Source: Candidatus Omnitrophota bacterium (GTDB lineage Bacteria; Omnitrophota; Gorgyraeia; JABMRJ01). Taken from it: 34,068 bases of DNA. The notes below the pieces were generated by a model, which searched no databases, was not told where the DNA came from, and worked only from the letters and a program-made list of their open reading frames with translations. A program made the translations under genes and the position numbers. The stretch covers positions 1-34,068 of the forward strand of contig JADHWH010000017.1 of assembly GCA_016783555.1 (NCBI GenBank). Reading direction: 5' to 3'. Shown in pieces: positions 22,786 through 31,879 of this stretch (its first letter is position 1; every line of letters starts with the position of its first letter).

Positions 22786-25209
22786 TCATCCCATTATCAC
22801 CTTGACCTTATAGGTCTTGCCCTTCTTGCCCGGCTTGATGACCTTTCCCTTCATGAGTTCACCGTCAATGTAAATCTCTTTTACCCCCTTTTCGACACCC
22901 TTGGGGTTTTTTATCTCTATATCATAGATAGCCCCCCTGAAAGGCCGTCTTATCTTACAACTCTTCCACTTCGAGGGTATAGCAGGGTCTATCAGCAGAC
23001 CTTTGTAATCCTTGCGGGCGCCCAATAGATACTCTGTCCCCGCCAGGAACGTCCAGCCGGCCGTTCCCGTTATCCAGGTAAACGCGCCCTCGCCGTAAAG
23101 GTAAGGATGTTCGGGTCCGACAAGATATTCGGCATAGACATAAGGCTCTGTCTTATAGCGGTCATAGTCATCCTGGCAGTTAGGCATAATCTTTTTCATG
23201 GAGCTGTACGCCTTATCTCCCCTTCCCGCCAGGCACTCCGCAGCAACCTGGAATGTGGCGGCATGGCAGAAGACGGCGGCATTCTCCTTTGTGCCTTCGG
23301 AGAACATGCTTATCCTTCCCAACCGGGCATCGAACTTGCTGTAAGCGGGATAGAATAATGCTATGCCGTGTTTTCCGTCGAGATATTTATCCACGGCCTT
23401 AAGCATCTTCTTGGTCCTCTCTTTGTCCGCAACGCCGGATAGTATCGCCCACGATTGGCTGTTTATATAGATCCTGCCTTCCTTATTTTCACTCGAGCCG
23501 TAAACGGTCCCGTCATCGGTAAATCCCCTTGCGTACCACTGGCCGTCCCAGCATAGGGAGTTAATCCTGTTATGCATGGTACGCGCCTTATTTTTAAGAT
23601 CCTTGGCCTCATCGTTCTTACCTATTAATCCCGCAAACTCCGATAGGATCTTAAGGGATCTGACAAGCGCCATGGCAAGCCATACGCTTTCACCCTTCTC
23701 TTTGATGCCGGCGGCGTCTATAGCGTCGTTCCAATCGGCGTGGCCTATCAGCGGAAGCCCTCTCTTGCCTACGTCGTTGAATGTGAAGTTCAGATTTCTC
23801 TCAAGGTGTTCAAAGAGCGTTCCTTCGCCGTCCGCCCTTCCTCCTCCCTTGAAATTAGCGTCTATCTCCCAACCCCTTATCCATCTGTCTTTAAGATACG
23901 GGAAATATTCATTCAGGACCTCTGTGTTTCCGGTCTCGTTTATATACGCCGCGACTGTAGCGGTAAGCCATATCTGGTGGTCTTTATTCGGCCTATGCCC
24001 CGCGGCCCCTAATGTATCCGCCCAGCCCGGCGCGGATGTGCCGTCTCTTCGTATCAATGACGCAATCTTTTTTATCTTTTCATAGGCATGGCCGGAGTCT
24101 ATAGACATGATTGCTTCCGCGTCCTGGCACGAGTCCCTGTAACCCTTTCCTCCCGAACCTTCGTGATAGTAACTGGGTGAGCGGGACCAGAAGTTGCATA
24201 TGTAAAGCTGGTACTTGACCCATATATTAATCATTAAATCGAAGTCTTTATCCGGCGTCTCTACTATGATATTATCGAGGATCCTCTTTCTCCAGAGCTC
24301 TTTTACTTCTTTTAATTCCTTCTTAGCCTGGGGAATACTGCGGTATTTCGTAAGCATCCTTCCCGCTTCATGAACCGCATCTGCCTGTCCCAATACAACC
24401 GCGAATTCCTTCGTCTTCTTCGCAGGAATTGTTAAGTTATGTTTGAATACAGCGACTCCGTCCTCGCCGGAGCAGAAAGGCGCGGTCTTGAATTTACCGC
24501 TTATCACGCTCTCGGGTCTCTCTTCCGTATTATACCTTCCCAGAAATGCGTCTTTTCTCGTGATGTAACCTTTCACAGGAAGGCTTGAGCCGAAAAACGC
24601 AGTATGGTGGAACGCTTGTATATTAAAGTCGCCCCACGCGGCGGTCTTCTTCGCAAAGATGCTCTTATGGGCCTTGTCGAACCATATCCTGTTGTAGAGG
24701 TTCATTATGTTTCTGTATCTAAGCTCTAAATGATAATCGCCCAGAAGCCATTCTATGTAGGGAAAAACTTCCAGAGATCTTTTTCTATTCGTATTATTCT
24801 TAACTTCCACCAGACATACTTCGCATGTGTCGTTTTTTGGAACGAAGAATGTTATCTTTGTCTTTATGCCGGAATATTCTGTCTCTATCTGTGTATATCC
24901 GAGACCGTGCCTTGCTTCATAAGAAGTCTGTTTTGCCCTTACGGGCTGGTATGTTGCGGACCAGTATTTCCTGCTTTTTTTGTCCCTTAAGTATAGGTAT
25001 CTCCCCGGTCTGTCAAAATGCCAGTTTTCGGGAAGCCATCTCAAGAGCCTGTCGGTCCTGCAGTCTTTATAGAAACTGTATCCGCCACCCTGGTGTGAGA
25101 CTATAGCGCAATAGTTCTCGTTCGTAAGGTAATTTATCCAGGGCCGCGGCGTATTGGGGTTAGTCACTACAAACTCCAAACCGTCTTTCGAAAAATGTCC
25201 GTATTTCAT
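22786..25209 (-). CDS. GH94-type glycoside phosphorylase (cellobiose phosphorylase-like)
   Basis: An 807-residue protein. An N-terminal beta-sandwich (to about 300) precedes an (alpha/alpha)6 barrel with GH94 signatures: YRDSCQDA (357-364), the ADWND motif (491-495) that contains the catalytic acid of the family, and SEGTKENAAVFCHAATF with substrate and phosphate-binding residues. The C-terminus has YLVGPEHPYLYGEGAFTWITGTAGW. No signal peptide, so it is probably cytoplasmic. Members cleave or make beta-glucosides (cellobiose, laminaribiose, sophorose and others) with phosphate; the linkage cannot be told here. An own promoter (25268-25295) drives it, and AAGGAG lies 12 bases before the ATG at 25209. 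Confidence 0.9.
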   Translation of the reverse strand: MKYGHFSKDGLEFVVTNPNTPRPWINYLTNENYCAIVSHQGGGYSFYKDCRTDRLLRWLPENWHFDRPGRYLYLRDKKSRKYWSATYQPVRAKQTSYEARHGLGYTQIETEYSGIKTKITFFVPKNDTCEVCLVEVKNNTNRKRSLEVFPYIEWLLGDYHLELRYRNIMNLYNRIWFDKAHKSIFAKKTAAWGDFNIQAFHHTAFFGSSLPVKGYITRKDAFLGRYNTEERPESVISGKFKTAPFCSGEDGVAVFKHNLTIPAKKTKEFAVVLGQADAVHEAGRMLTKYRSIPQAKKELKEVKELWRKRILDNIIVETPDKDFDLMINIWVKYQLYICNFWSRSPSYYHEGSGGKGYRDSCQDAEAIMSIDSGHAYEKIKKIASLIRRDGTSAPGWADTLGAAGHRPNKDHQIWLTATVAAYINETGNTEVLNEYFPYLKDRWIRGWEIDANFKGGGRADGEGTLFEHLERNLNFTFNDVGKRGLPLIGHADWNDAIDAAGIKEKGESVWLAMALVRSLKILSEFAGLIGKNDEAKDLKNKARTMHNRINSLCWDGQWYARGFTDDGTVYGSSENKEGRIYINSQSWAILSGVADKERTKKMLKAVDKYLDGKHGIALFYPAYSKFDARLGRISMFSEGTKENAAVFCHAATFQVAAECLAGRGDKAYSSMKKIMPNCQDDYDRYKTEPYVYAEYLVGPEHPYLYGEGAFTWITGTAGWTFLAGTEYLLGARKDYKGLLIDPAIPSKWKSCKIRRPFRGAIYDIEIKNPKGVEKGVKEIYIDGELMKGKVIKPGKKGKTYKVKVIMG

Positions 25210-25267
25210 CTTTGATCTTCTCTCCTTCTATTAGACTTAATTTTGATATATTTATATGGAAATTTAA

Positions 25268-25295
25268 TTATATACCATTATATATAAATGTCAAG
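25268..25295 (-). promoter_or_regulatory. Consensus promoter of the GH94-type gene
   Basis: On the minus strand TTGACA (25295-25290) and TATAAT (25273-25268) are 16 bases apart; both boxes are perfect. The leader would be about 52 bases. The -35 box starts three bases after the arm of the terminator-like hairpin at 25298-25361. Confidence 0.82.
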
Positions 25296-25297
25296 GA

Positions 25298-25361
25298 AAA
25301 ATAGGGACAGGTCCATTTTTATTGTGTCTTTCTCGGGAAAAATGGACCTGTCCCTATTTTT
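25298..25361 (-). terminator. 23-bp perfect inverted repeat, likely terminator of the PilZ gene
   Basis: Arms AAAAATAGGGACAGGTCC-ATTTT (25298-25320) and its exact complement (25339-25361) flank an 18-base loop. On the minus strand the hairpin starts at the stop codon of the PilZ fusion gene and ends in CCCTATTTTT, a short T-run as in intrinsic terminators. The repeat also resembles dispersed REP-like sequences, so it may be a repeat that serves as a terminator. Confidence 0.75.
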
Positions 25362-27358
25362 TAATTTTCGGTGGGGGGTAATTTTAGGGGATTGTAGCCT
25401 TTGATGGCAAAGACGCCGTAGGCCGTTCCGCTTACAGAACCCGTATCCTTTCCTCCCGGGGTGCGCCATCCATGGCCTGTGTCTGCATTACCCTGGGTCG
25501 CATACGGGAGACATCCGCCCCCCTGTCCTGACCGCGAAGGGCTTGTTATGACCATTTTTTCCAGCTCATTTAAGTAAAATTGCGCCTTATCATAATAGAC
25601 CCCGGCCTTCTCGTTATCGCCCAGATCCAGATAAAAATTGCTCATCATCTTCAATGAGACTATCATCTGAGCGGTCCATTCACTCGAGACAACCCCTCCC
25701 CTTCCCAGATTCTTATGCTTGGCGAAATCAAATCCGGTTACCTTGACTATCTTCCCGTCGGGGCGTACAAAATCTACGGCGGTCTTACAGTTATCCTCTG
25801 CGAATTTCATTATCGCGTCGGGGTCCATCCCCACGTCCAGAAGAGTCTTTGGTCCTATGGCCGCTATAGACCACGCGAATGTGTCGGTAGCTATCGTGGA
25901 ATCGCCCTTGCCCCTCCTTATCCTGCCCCCGCTGCCGGTATAGGCGTATCTGGCTATCCAGGACAATGTCCTATCCGCGGCTTCTCTGTATTTTATATCG
26001 CCTGTCTTTTCATAAAGCATCTCAAAATATGCATACGCATCCAGATTATGCTCTGTTGAATACCAAGCAACATCCGGGCCGCCCCTTATTCCGTAATCCG
26101 AATCCTTCTTCTGTATGTCGATAACCCAGTCTCCGATATCTTTTGCCAACATAAGATATCCCTTATCACCCGTCTTATCCATATACTGCATAAGGGCGAT
26201 GCCCAGCCATAGATTAGGTCCGCAATGGACTGTACCTTCGATGACAGCGCCGTTAGTCGATGCGTAAGCGTTAACAAACCCGCCCTCGTATCTTTTGGCC
26301 TTATATTGGTAAAAATCAAATATTGATTTTGCGCTTTCTGCGTCATCCTCAAGCAGAAAGACCTGAGCAATGAGCGCCTGGTCATATGTAAAAGCCGTGT
26401 TCTTCAGCGCGGAGTCGCCTTCATAACTTGTGACAAGGCCTGTTCTTCTATTCTGATGCGACTTTAACCAGCGGTACATATTTTCGACAGTAGCTTCTTC
26501 CAGCCTTTTGCGTTTCTCTTCTATCTTTCTTAACTCATTCTTCCTCTTCTCTTCCTGAAGGGCTATCTCAGCCAGCTTTCCATCAAGACTCTCTTTGTCC
26601 GAATTGGCCTCTTGTAAAAGAGCCTCGAGGCTTTCAAGAGAGCGTCTGCTCATATCGAGCTGCGCCTTTAGTATCTCCATATCCTGCGCCGTTTCGTTTA
26701 GTTCTTTCTCCTTCGCGGCAAGTTTTCTCTTTTCCTCTTCGATCATTGCCACGTTCTCTTCTTGCAGTTCTAACCTCGTCAATAAAAGGCCCTTTTCTTG
26801 ACTGGCCTTCTCTATGAGCTCGAGGATAGCGCTCCTTTTTTCTATGACCTCTCCGAGCTCCTGTACGATAAGCCTGTTTTTCCTCCTTAACTTTATCTCA
26901 TCTGCCCTGTTGGAACCAAGCGCAATCAACATCGCTAAGAGCAATGCCGCCATCAACTTAGGCGCCCTGTATAGGCTCCCGGCATACCCGACGAGCCTTC
27001 TTCTATCCTTATCGCCTATCTTCTCGAACGAAAGGCCTATAAAACAGATGCTCTTCTTCGCTTCCCTGATAATCCTTATCCAGACAACACTGGAGATAGC
27101 CTCGATCGGCTTTGAGCCGACGGGTATCTCTATGTCTAAAGATATCTTGGCGGTCTTCTTCTCGATCATATCGGTCAATTGAGAATCCAGATTATTCGCG
27201 CGCAAAAGAATGCCGCCTTTGGAAACATCGGCCGTAAACCCCTGAAGGGCCTCAGACAGCACATTCTGTCCATCCAGGCTCAACAGCTTAAACCCTACGG
27301 GAAAGACCGATTGAAGCCTTATATATTTTCGTCGTTCGATACCTTTATACTCTCTCAT
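25361..27358 (-). CDS. PilZ domain - membrane helix - coiled coil - (alpha/alpha) toroid fusion protein
   Basis: About 665 residues from the ATG at 27358. Order: PilZ domain (about 1-125) with both c-di-GMP motifs, RxxxR (RKYIR, 10-14) and DxSxxG (DVSKGG, 44-49); one hydrophobic helix (about 134-148, LMAALLLAMLIALG); a charged coiled coil (about 155-293); then a six-hairpin toroid-like domain with WLGIALMQYMDKTGD, YEKTGDIKYREAADRTLSWIA and a C-terminal YGVFAIKGYNP. The layout suggests cytoplasmic c-di-GMP sensing joined to an extracytoplasmic glycan-binding or glycan-cleaving domain. I cannot name catalytic residues. The frame is open to 27424 but that part is repeat sequence. An ATG at 27367 is also possible. 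Confidence 0.82.
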   Translation of the reverse strand: MREYKGIERRKYIRLQSVFPVGFKLLSLDGQNVLSEALQGFTADVSKGGILLRANNLDSQLTDMIEKKTAKISLDIEIPVGSKPIEAISSVVWIRIIREAKKSICFIGLSFEKIGDKDRRRLVGYAGSLYRAPKLMAALLLAMLIALGSNRADEIKLRRKNRLIVQELGEVIEKRSAILELIEKASQEKGLLLTRLELQEENVAMIEEEKRKLAAKEKELNETAQDMEILKAQLDMSRRSLESLEALLQEANSDKESLDGKLAEIALQEEKRKNELRKIEEKRKRLEEATVENMYRWLKSHQNRRTGLVTSYEGDSALKNTAFTYDQALIAQVFLLEDDAESAKSIFDFYQYKAKRYEGGFVNAYASTNGAVIEGTVHCGPNLWLGIALMQYMDKTGDKGYLMLAKDIGDWVIDIQKKDSDYGIRGGPDVAWYSTEHNLDAYAYFEMLYEKTGDIKYREAADRTLSWIARYAYTGSGGRIRRGKGDSTIATDTFAWSIAAIGPKTLLDVGMDPDAIMKFAEDNCKTAVDFVRPDGKIVKVTGFDFAKHKNLGRGGVVSSEWTAQMIVSLKMMSNFYLDLGDNEKAGVYYDKAQFYLNELEKMVITSPSRSGQGGGCLPYATQGNADTGHGWRTPGGKDTGSVSGTAYGVFAIKGYNPLKLPPTEN

Positions 27359-27368
27359 ATTACACATT

Positions 27369-27508
27369 AAATCCGAAGCACGAAATCCGAAATTCGAAAC
27401 AAATTCGAATTTTCTAATTTTCAAATGGCCAAAACAGCAGTTTAGGACATTTAAATTTTGAAAATTTGAACATTGTTTCGGATTTCGATATTCGGATTTC
27501 GAATTTTT
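27369..27508. repeat. Large TTCGAA-rich palindromic element, copy B
   Basis: About 140 bases filling the gap between the PilZ fusion start and the GH116-type stop. Left arm reads AAATCCGAAGCACGAAATCC... through AAACAAATTCGAA; right arm reads TTGTTTCGGATTTCGATATTCGG... to GAATTTTTA. The GH116 stop codon (27509-27507) lies in the arm's end. Arms match copies A and C closely. Confidence 0.87.
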
Positions 27509-29636
27509 ATTTTGTTATCGCTTTGAGAGTCTTCTTTAGGCCCGGATCAACCTTTGCCAGCGCTAAGAATATCCCCCAGATATCCATATTTCTCATATAG
27601 TAATCGCCGAAGAGCCCTCTTCCGGTCTTCCGGTCAACAACATCAGGCTGATTCCATGCCGCTTTTATATTATAAGCGAAATTCTCCCAGACCCTCCTGG
27701 CAAGGTCAAGCCCCTCTCTTTTAAATCCCTCGAATACGCAGAGGCTGGCAAAGGCGTAGCTCATGCCCGGGAAGACATTCTTTGAATGAAAAGAGTTGGT
27801 GTTAACCCTGCCGTCTGAATAGACCGCGTTTACGAGACCATATTGCGACTTTGTGCCGTTAAGTTTTAAAATAGTCTTCACAGCCCTTCTTATCTTTTTT
27901 TTGTCCGCTATGTAACCCAGCCCTAACATGTGCGCATACCATTGGCCGTTTAACTGCCCGATAGTGCAGCTATTCTCGAGACCCTTCTTACTGCATATAT
28001 AATTGACAAAATAACGGTGGTTCCAAAGCTTCTCCTCGAAGCTCTTTCTGCCTTTCTTAAACCACTCTCTATAGATCATCTCGTGTTTTTTATCGCCGAA
28101 CATCCGCGCCATCTTCTCTGCCGCAAGGAGCGCGGCCAGGAATATGCTGGATGTGTATGAATTCGCGCCGTAGAAATTCCACATATCGAAAGTCTGATCC
28201 TGGCCTTCGTCATCGGGCAGAAAGTCCCTGTTCTTATCCTGCGCAAACTGCCATTCCATGGCCTTCTTGACATTCGGATAGATCTTCTTTAAAAACCTTC
28301 TGTCTTTTGTCGTAAGGTAGTCTCTGTAACACAAAAGGACAAACTTAGAACAGAGATCCTTCCACCTGTAATATGTGGTACCGTCGCTGGGCAGATCGAT
28401 TCTCTTCTTTCCGAGGTCGTGCGGTATGTATCCGTCTTTTCTCTGTGCCGCTGCGAACTGTCTCATGGATGTAAGCTCCAGATCCGGAAAGAGAAGCCCC
28501 AGCGGTATTGAGCCGTAGAATCTCACATCGAGCGTTCCCATCAGAGGACATACCATAGGCGCCTCATAGGCAGCAAACTCCCCCTTCCTGCCATACCATG
28601 TGCCGGAAAAGAGAGGATAGAGATTATTAACCAGGGCGTCTTTAAACCAATTCGGAAGCCCGCTCGATAAGACCTTATCATGCCAGGCCCGCGTTTGTAT
28701 ATAGAGTCTCTTTTGATGCGCAAACATATATCTCGCAACTTCCCTGGAATTCCTAAACCACTTCGCATACGCGTGGCCGACTGTATGGACAGGGAAGAAC
28801 CAGCTGTATATAACAGGTATCTCTTTTGTCTGGCCCGGCCTTAAATCGAATTTTACGCAGAGTGCGCCGCCCAACTCCCGGGATTCGCTCTCTACGACAC
28901 TCCCGGTGCTGATATTGGGAAGTCTTCCCATCTTCGAGAAATATTCCCAGGCATCGAGCTTCAGGCAGTTCTCTTTTAATCGAAAACACTCGCCCTGCAG
29001 ATTCCATTCCCCCATATACATGATTTCGCCTGAATTCCGCCCAACGCTTATGGTCATATCGCCGAGAGAGAAGTCATTTCGGATGGGTTCTTTACGGCGG
29101 CTGGCAAATGTAAGATGTGTGAAATCTTTATCTCGGGTAACGGTATTGAATCTGCCTATTCCCCAATCGCCGACGGTATTTCTGCCCATAATCAACAATG
29201 AGGCGGTTATAGTCTTTCTCGTAGGATTTTTCAGCTTAAACGTGAAGAATGCGCCGGGCAGGCTCGAATCTTTGGTATTCCGCGGGATGAGTGATGAGAA
29301 ACTTGAGAGTTCTATATTAAGCGGGATCTTTCTGTCATGGTACTCAAGGCGCGCAAAGGGGAAACTTCCTTCGTACTCTATCCTTTCAACGCGGGGGAAT
29401 GAATTTATCTTATGGGTCTGTAAGAGCTTTGCGGTTTTTACTCCGTCTGATTCTGCATATATACCGAAGTGGAATCCCAGCACCCCGGCCTTATTGTTTT
29501 TTAAGGGTTCGCTCCAGTTATTTTGGAAGGTGATAAAGTTGAAGGAACCGTTGGGCATTATCTCTATCTTTCCCGCCCCTATGCCTCCCAACGGCACGCC
29601 GGAATTCACATTGTCGCGTGAAGTATACTTTGGCAT
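27507..29636 (-). CDS. GH116-type beta-glucosidase-like protein
   Basis: A 709-residue protein of the GBA2/GH116 type. The N-terminal beta-sandwich begins with SGVPLGGIGAGKIE and FNFITFQNNWSEP. The (alpha/alpha)6 barrel contains the two family motifs: Glu358 in AAYEAP followed by GTLDVRFYGS, the likely nucleophile, and Asp484 in GQDQTFDMW followed by FYGANSYTSSIF, the likely acid/base. These assignments are by analogy with characterised GH116 enzymes. It lacks a clear signal peptide and may be cytoplasmic. GH116 members act on beta-glucosides or beta-xylosides. The ATG at 29636 has a TAGGTAAGGGG purine-rich site. It is flanked on both sides by copies of the same palindromic element. Confidence 0.88.
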   Translation of the reverse strand: MPKYTSRDNVNSGVPLGGIGAGKIEIMPNGSFNFITFQNNWSEPLKNNKAGVLGFHFGIYAESDGVKTAKLLQTHKINSFPRVERIEYEGSFPFARLEYHDRKIPLNIELSSFSSLIPRNTKDSSLPGAFFTFKLKNPTRKTITASLLIMGRNTVGDWGIGRFNTVTRDKDFTHLTFASRRKEPIRNDFSLGDMTISVGRNSGEIMYMGEWNLQGECFRLKENCLKLDAWEYFSKMGRLPNISTGSVVESESRELGGALCVKFDLRPGQTKEIPVIYSWFFPVHTVGHAYAKWFRNSREVARYMFAHQKRLYIQTRAWHDKVLSSGLPNWFKDALVNNLYPLFSGTWYGRKGEFAAYEAPMVCPLMGTLDVRFYGSIPLGLLFPDLELTSMRQFAAAQRKDGYIPHDLGKKRIDLPSDGTTYYRWKDLCSKFVLLCYRDYLTTKDRRFLKKIYPNVKKAMEWQFAQDKNRDFLPDDEGQDQTFDMWNFYGANSYTSSIFLAALLAAEKMARMFGDKKHEMIYREWFKKGRKSFEEKLWNHRYFVNYICSKKGLENSCTIGQLNGQWYAHMLGLGYIADKKKIRRAVKTILKLNGTKSQYGLVNAVYSDGRVNTNSFHSKNVFPGMSYAFASLCVFEGFKREGLDLARRVWENFAYNIKAAWNQPDVVDRKTGRGLFGDYYMRNMDIWGIFLALAKVDPGLKKTLKAITK

Positions 29637-29661
29637 AACCCCTTACCTACCCCCCATCTTA

Positions 29662-29794
29662 AAAAATTCGAAGCACGAAATCCGAAGTTCGAAACAAATA
29701 CGAATTACCAAAATCGCGAATGACCAAAACAAAAAGTTTTGAAAATTCGAATTTCGAATTTGTTTCGGATTTCGATATTCGGATTTCGAATTTT
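29662..29794. repeat. Large TTCGAA-rich palindromic element, copy C
   Basis: About 133 bases between the GH116 start and the stop of the membrane-anchored TIM-barrel gene. Left arm AATTCGAAGCACGAAATCC..., right arm TTTGTTTCGGATTTCGATA...CGAATTTTA; the neighbouring stop codon (29795-29793) lies at its end. The right-hand 35 bases are nearly identical to copy B. Confidence 0.87.
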
Positions 29795-31094
29795 ATTTCC
29801 TCCAGAATTTCTTCAGTATATAATAGGCCTTCTTTGGAACCCTTTTATTTATGGCCCCTCCCCCTTCGGTGGTCAGGCCGACAATACCCCACCACTCTTC
29901 ATTCATATTGGTACCGATCTTTGCGTCGTAGTAATAGGCGCTGTTGGCCCAGCTTCCTTTGGCGTCATGTCTCTTCCAGCCGGCAGTCCGCTGTTCGTCA
30001 TACTTCCACCACTCGTCATTCCACTCAAAGATGAAACCTCCTAAGCTGTTTCCCTCTCCTTTCTTACCGGCGCTGTTATCCACTATCTCCTGGCACAACA
30101 TCTGTAAAAATAGCGCCTGATGGTCTTCGTCCTCTTTCTTGTTATACCCGTCGTATCTGTCACAACCGTATTCTATCATAACGGCGGGCTTTCCGAAATT
30201 CCTTTTAAGGCGCTTCCAGAAAGTGCCGAATGTCCTCCCGGTATAGACTATACCGCCTAAGATATCTATATCGGCGCAGAGCTCCCTGGCTGTCTCTATC
30301 GAGGCGAGCTCACCGTTTCCCATAACCACAGGATGGTTCGGGTCTATCTCCTTAATCGCCTTTGCCAGGTCGTTTACAAACGTATAATATATGCGCGCCT
30401 TCGCTTCTCTCTTCGCCCTGGGATTCTCTATGGCCTCAATCTCGTCGGTAGTCCATGGATTTACATTTCTGTCAAAACTGTAGTTATTCTCATTTCCCAG
30501 AATCCAGAAAAGCACCCCCGGTTCATCTTTATAATCCTTGACCATCTGTATAACTTCCTCTTTTATCCGCGCCCTTATCTCGGGCCGCGCGTAATTCGGC
30601 GGCGGATACTTCCAGAAGTCGAGGTAATGGCCCAGGGCGCTTCTTATGCCGTAGAGCTCATAAAATGTCCTTATGACTTTCCTTCCGCTTTCGGCATTCT
30701 TTGTATGAAAGTAAAAACGGACCGTATTGATACCCATATCTTTCATCAATTTTCCGTCCGTAAGCCAGGGCTCGTTCGAATCGGTCCAGACGTCATAATC
30801 ATATCCCTTCCCGATAGGTGTGGGTATATAACAGACGCCTTTAATAAAATAAGGTCTTCCGCCGAGCAAGAGCTGGTAATCGCCGTTCTCCGATTGCGCC
30901 ACTGAAACTTTTTGGAGAGGTTTTGGCGTCCGGGATATTATGTATCCTGCGACGGCAATCGCAGCCACAATAAATGGGACTACTACAGCCGCTATAATTA
31001 CAGACTTTTTATTCACAGCGTGACCTTTCCTGTCTTCTTTGTCTTTCTTCTCTTTAAAAAGCGGATTTTTTGACATTATAAAATATTTATTCAT
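29793..31094 (-). CDS. Membrane-anchored GH2/GH5-like TIM-barrel glycosidase
   Basis: A 433-residue protein with a cytoplasmic lysine-rich N-terminus, one membrane helix (about 31-55) and a glycosidase-like TIM barrel outside. The barrel starts at NGDYQLLLGGRPYFIKGV, has a likely acid/base Glu202 in WILGNENNY and a likely nucleophile Glu308 in VMIEYGCDRY. The C-terminal FIFEWNDEWWK and NEEWWGIVGL are shared with the paralogue at 32509-34068. The N-terminal helix is not followed by a cleavage site, so it probably acts as an anchor. AGGA precedes the ATG at 31094 and the CBM-like lipoprotein gene ends seven bases upstream. Substrate unknown; a beta-glucan is plausible. Confidence 0.85.
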   Translation of the reverse strand: MNKYFIMSKNPLFKEKKDKEDRKGHAVNKKSVIIAAVVVPFIVAAIAVAGYIISRTPKPLQKVSVAQSENGDYQLLLGGRPYFIKGVCYIPTPIGKGYDYDVWTDSNEPWLTDGKLMKDMGINTVRFYFHTKNAESGRKVIRTFYELYGIRSALGHYLDFWKYPPPNYARPEIRARIKEEVIQMVKDYKDEPGVLFWILGNENNYSFDRNVNPWTTDEIEAIENPRAKREAKARIYYTFVNDLAKAIKEIDPNHPVVMGNGELASIETARELCADIDILGGIVYTGRTFGTFWKRLKRNFGKPAVMIEYGCDRYDGYNKKEDEDHQALFLQMLCQEIVDNSAGKKGEGNSLGGFIFEWNDEWWKYDEQRTAGWKRHDAKGSWANSAYYYDAKIGTNMNEEWWGIVGLTTEGGGAINKRVPKKAYYILKKFWRK

Positions 31095-31101
31095 CGTTTT
31101 C

Positions 31102-31809
31102 CTATTCGTATATTATATCATCTAAATAAAAGACCATCCCGTCAGGATTATCAAGCGCGCTTGCCACCCAGGCGAAACCGCCTATTATATAGGAAAGATC
31201 AAGCTCCGTAAGGTCTATGGTGTACTGCTGCCACTCCTGAGTCAGCGTTACAGGGCCGATACTTGCGGTATCGGTATCGGGATAGGCGCCGGATATGCCG
31301 CCCATCTTAAACTCCCTTATAGCCTCGCCGCCTTTTTCGCCGCGCGCCCAGAATGTGAGCTTCGCGGCCTTCTCAAGGTCGAATCCCCCGCCTTCTCTCA
31401 TGCCCCAGTTATTCTCGGGATTCTGCCAATATATGCCGGCCCATCTATTTCCCTGCTTGGCCTCCGCCGTATATTCAATCCTTATACACGACTTTCTGGA
31501 ATGGACATTATCCTTCCAGTTCGGGTTAAATTTCATGTCGCCGTAATCCCCCATCCACCCCGAGGGAATAAAATTATTCCTGAAGTATCCATTGTCTACA
31601 TAGACAGCAAAACTCCTCCACTCGCCGCGCTGAAGAGATGAGATACCCACAAGCTCTTCGCTCTCCTCTTCTGTATAGATAAGTTCCAGCTCTTCCTCGG
31701 GAAGGTCAAGCTTTACCTTCTCCTCAAGCTTCTCTTTTGAACATCCAGCAATAACGATTATGCATGCGCATAACATCAAGGAAAGAAGAACAAAATTTCT
31801 TCCACGCAT
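31102..31809 (-). CDS. Lipoprotein with beta-sandwich carbohydrate-binding-like domain
   Basis: About 235 residues. A lipoprotein signal peptide ends at the lipobox IAG-Cys23, with Ser at +2, which suggests outer-membrane sorting. A short acidic linker (25-55) precedes a jelly-roll-like domain with FIPSGWMGDYGDM, GIYWQNPENNWG, KLTFWARGEKGGE and the end FYLDDIIYE. The domain is closely related to the secreted protein encoded next door (31881-32462). Such domains often bind carbohydrate, but no binding residues can be assigned. AGGAGG lies before the ATG at 31809; the open frame to 31953 runs through a palindrome and is not used. Confidence 0.82.
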   Translation of the reverse strand: MRGRNFVLLSLMLCACIIVIAGCSKEKLEEKVKLDLPEEELELIYTEEESEELVGISSLQRGEWRSFAVYVDNGYFRNNFIPSGWMGDYGDMKFNPNWKDNVHSRKSCIRIEYTAEAKQGNRWAGIYWQNPENNWGMREGGGFDLEKAAKLTFWARGEKGGEAIREFKMGGISGAYPDTDTASIGPVTLTQEWQQYTIDLTELDLSYIIGGFAWVASALDNPDGMVFYLDDIIYE

Positions 31810-31822
31810 CTCGCCTCCTCTT

Positions 31823-31879
31823 TTCGTATATAGTATATCGTAAAAAACGCAATACGATATACCATATACGATATACGAA
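31823..31879. repeat. CGTATAT-rich palindromic element
   Basis: Arms TTCGTATATAGTATATCGTA (31823-31842) and 31853-31879 (starting TACGATATACC, ending ATACGAA) pair with one seven-base gap. It fills the gap between the two CBM-like genes and abuts the stop codon (31881) of the upstream one. Confidence 0.82.

Noticed and set aside
27359-27424. N-terminal extension of the PilZ protein (start at 27424)
   Set aside because: The sequence is the arm of the large TTCGAA-rich palindrome, and PilZ proteins start close to the RRKYIR segment.
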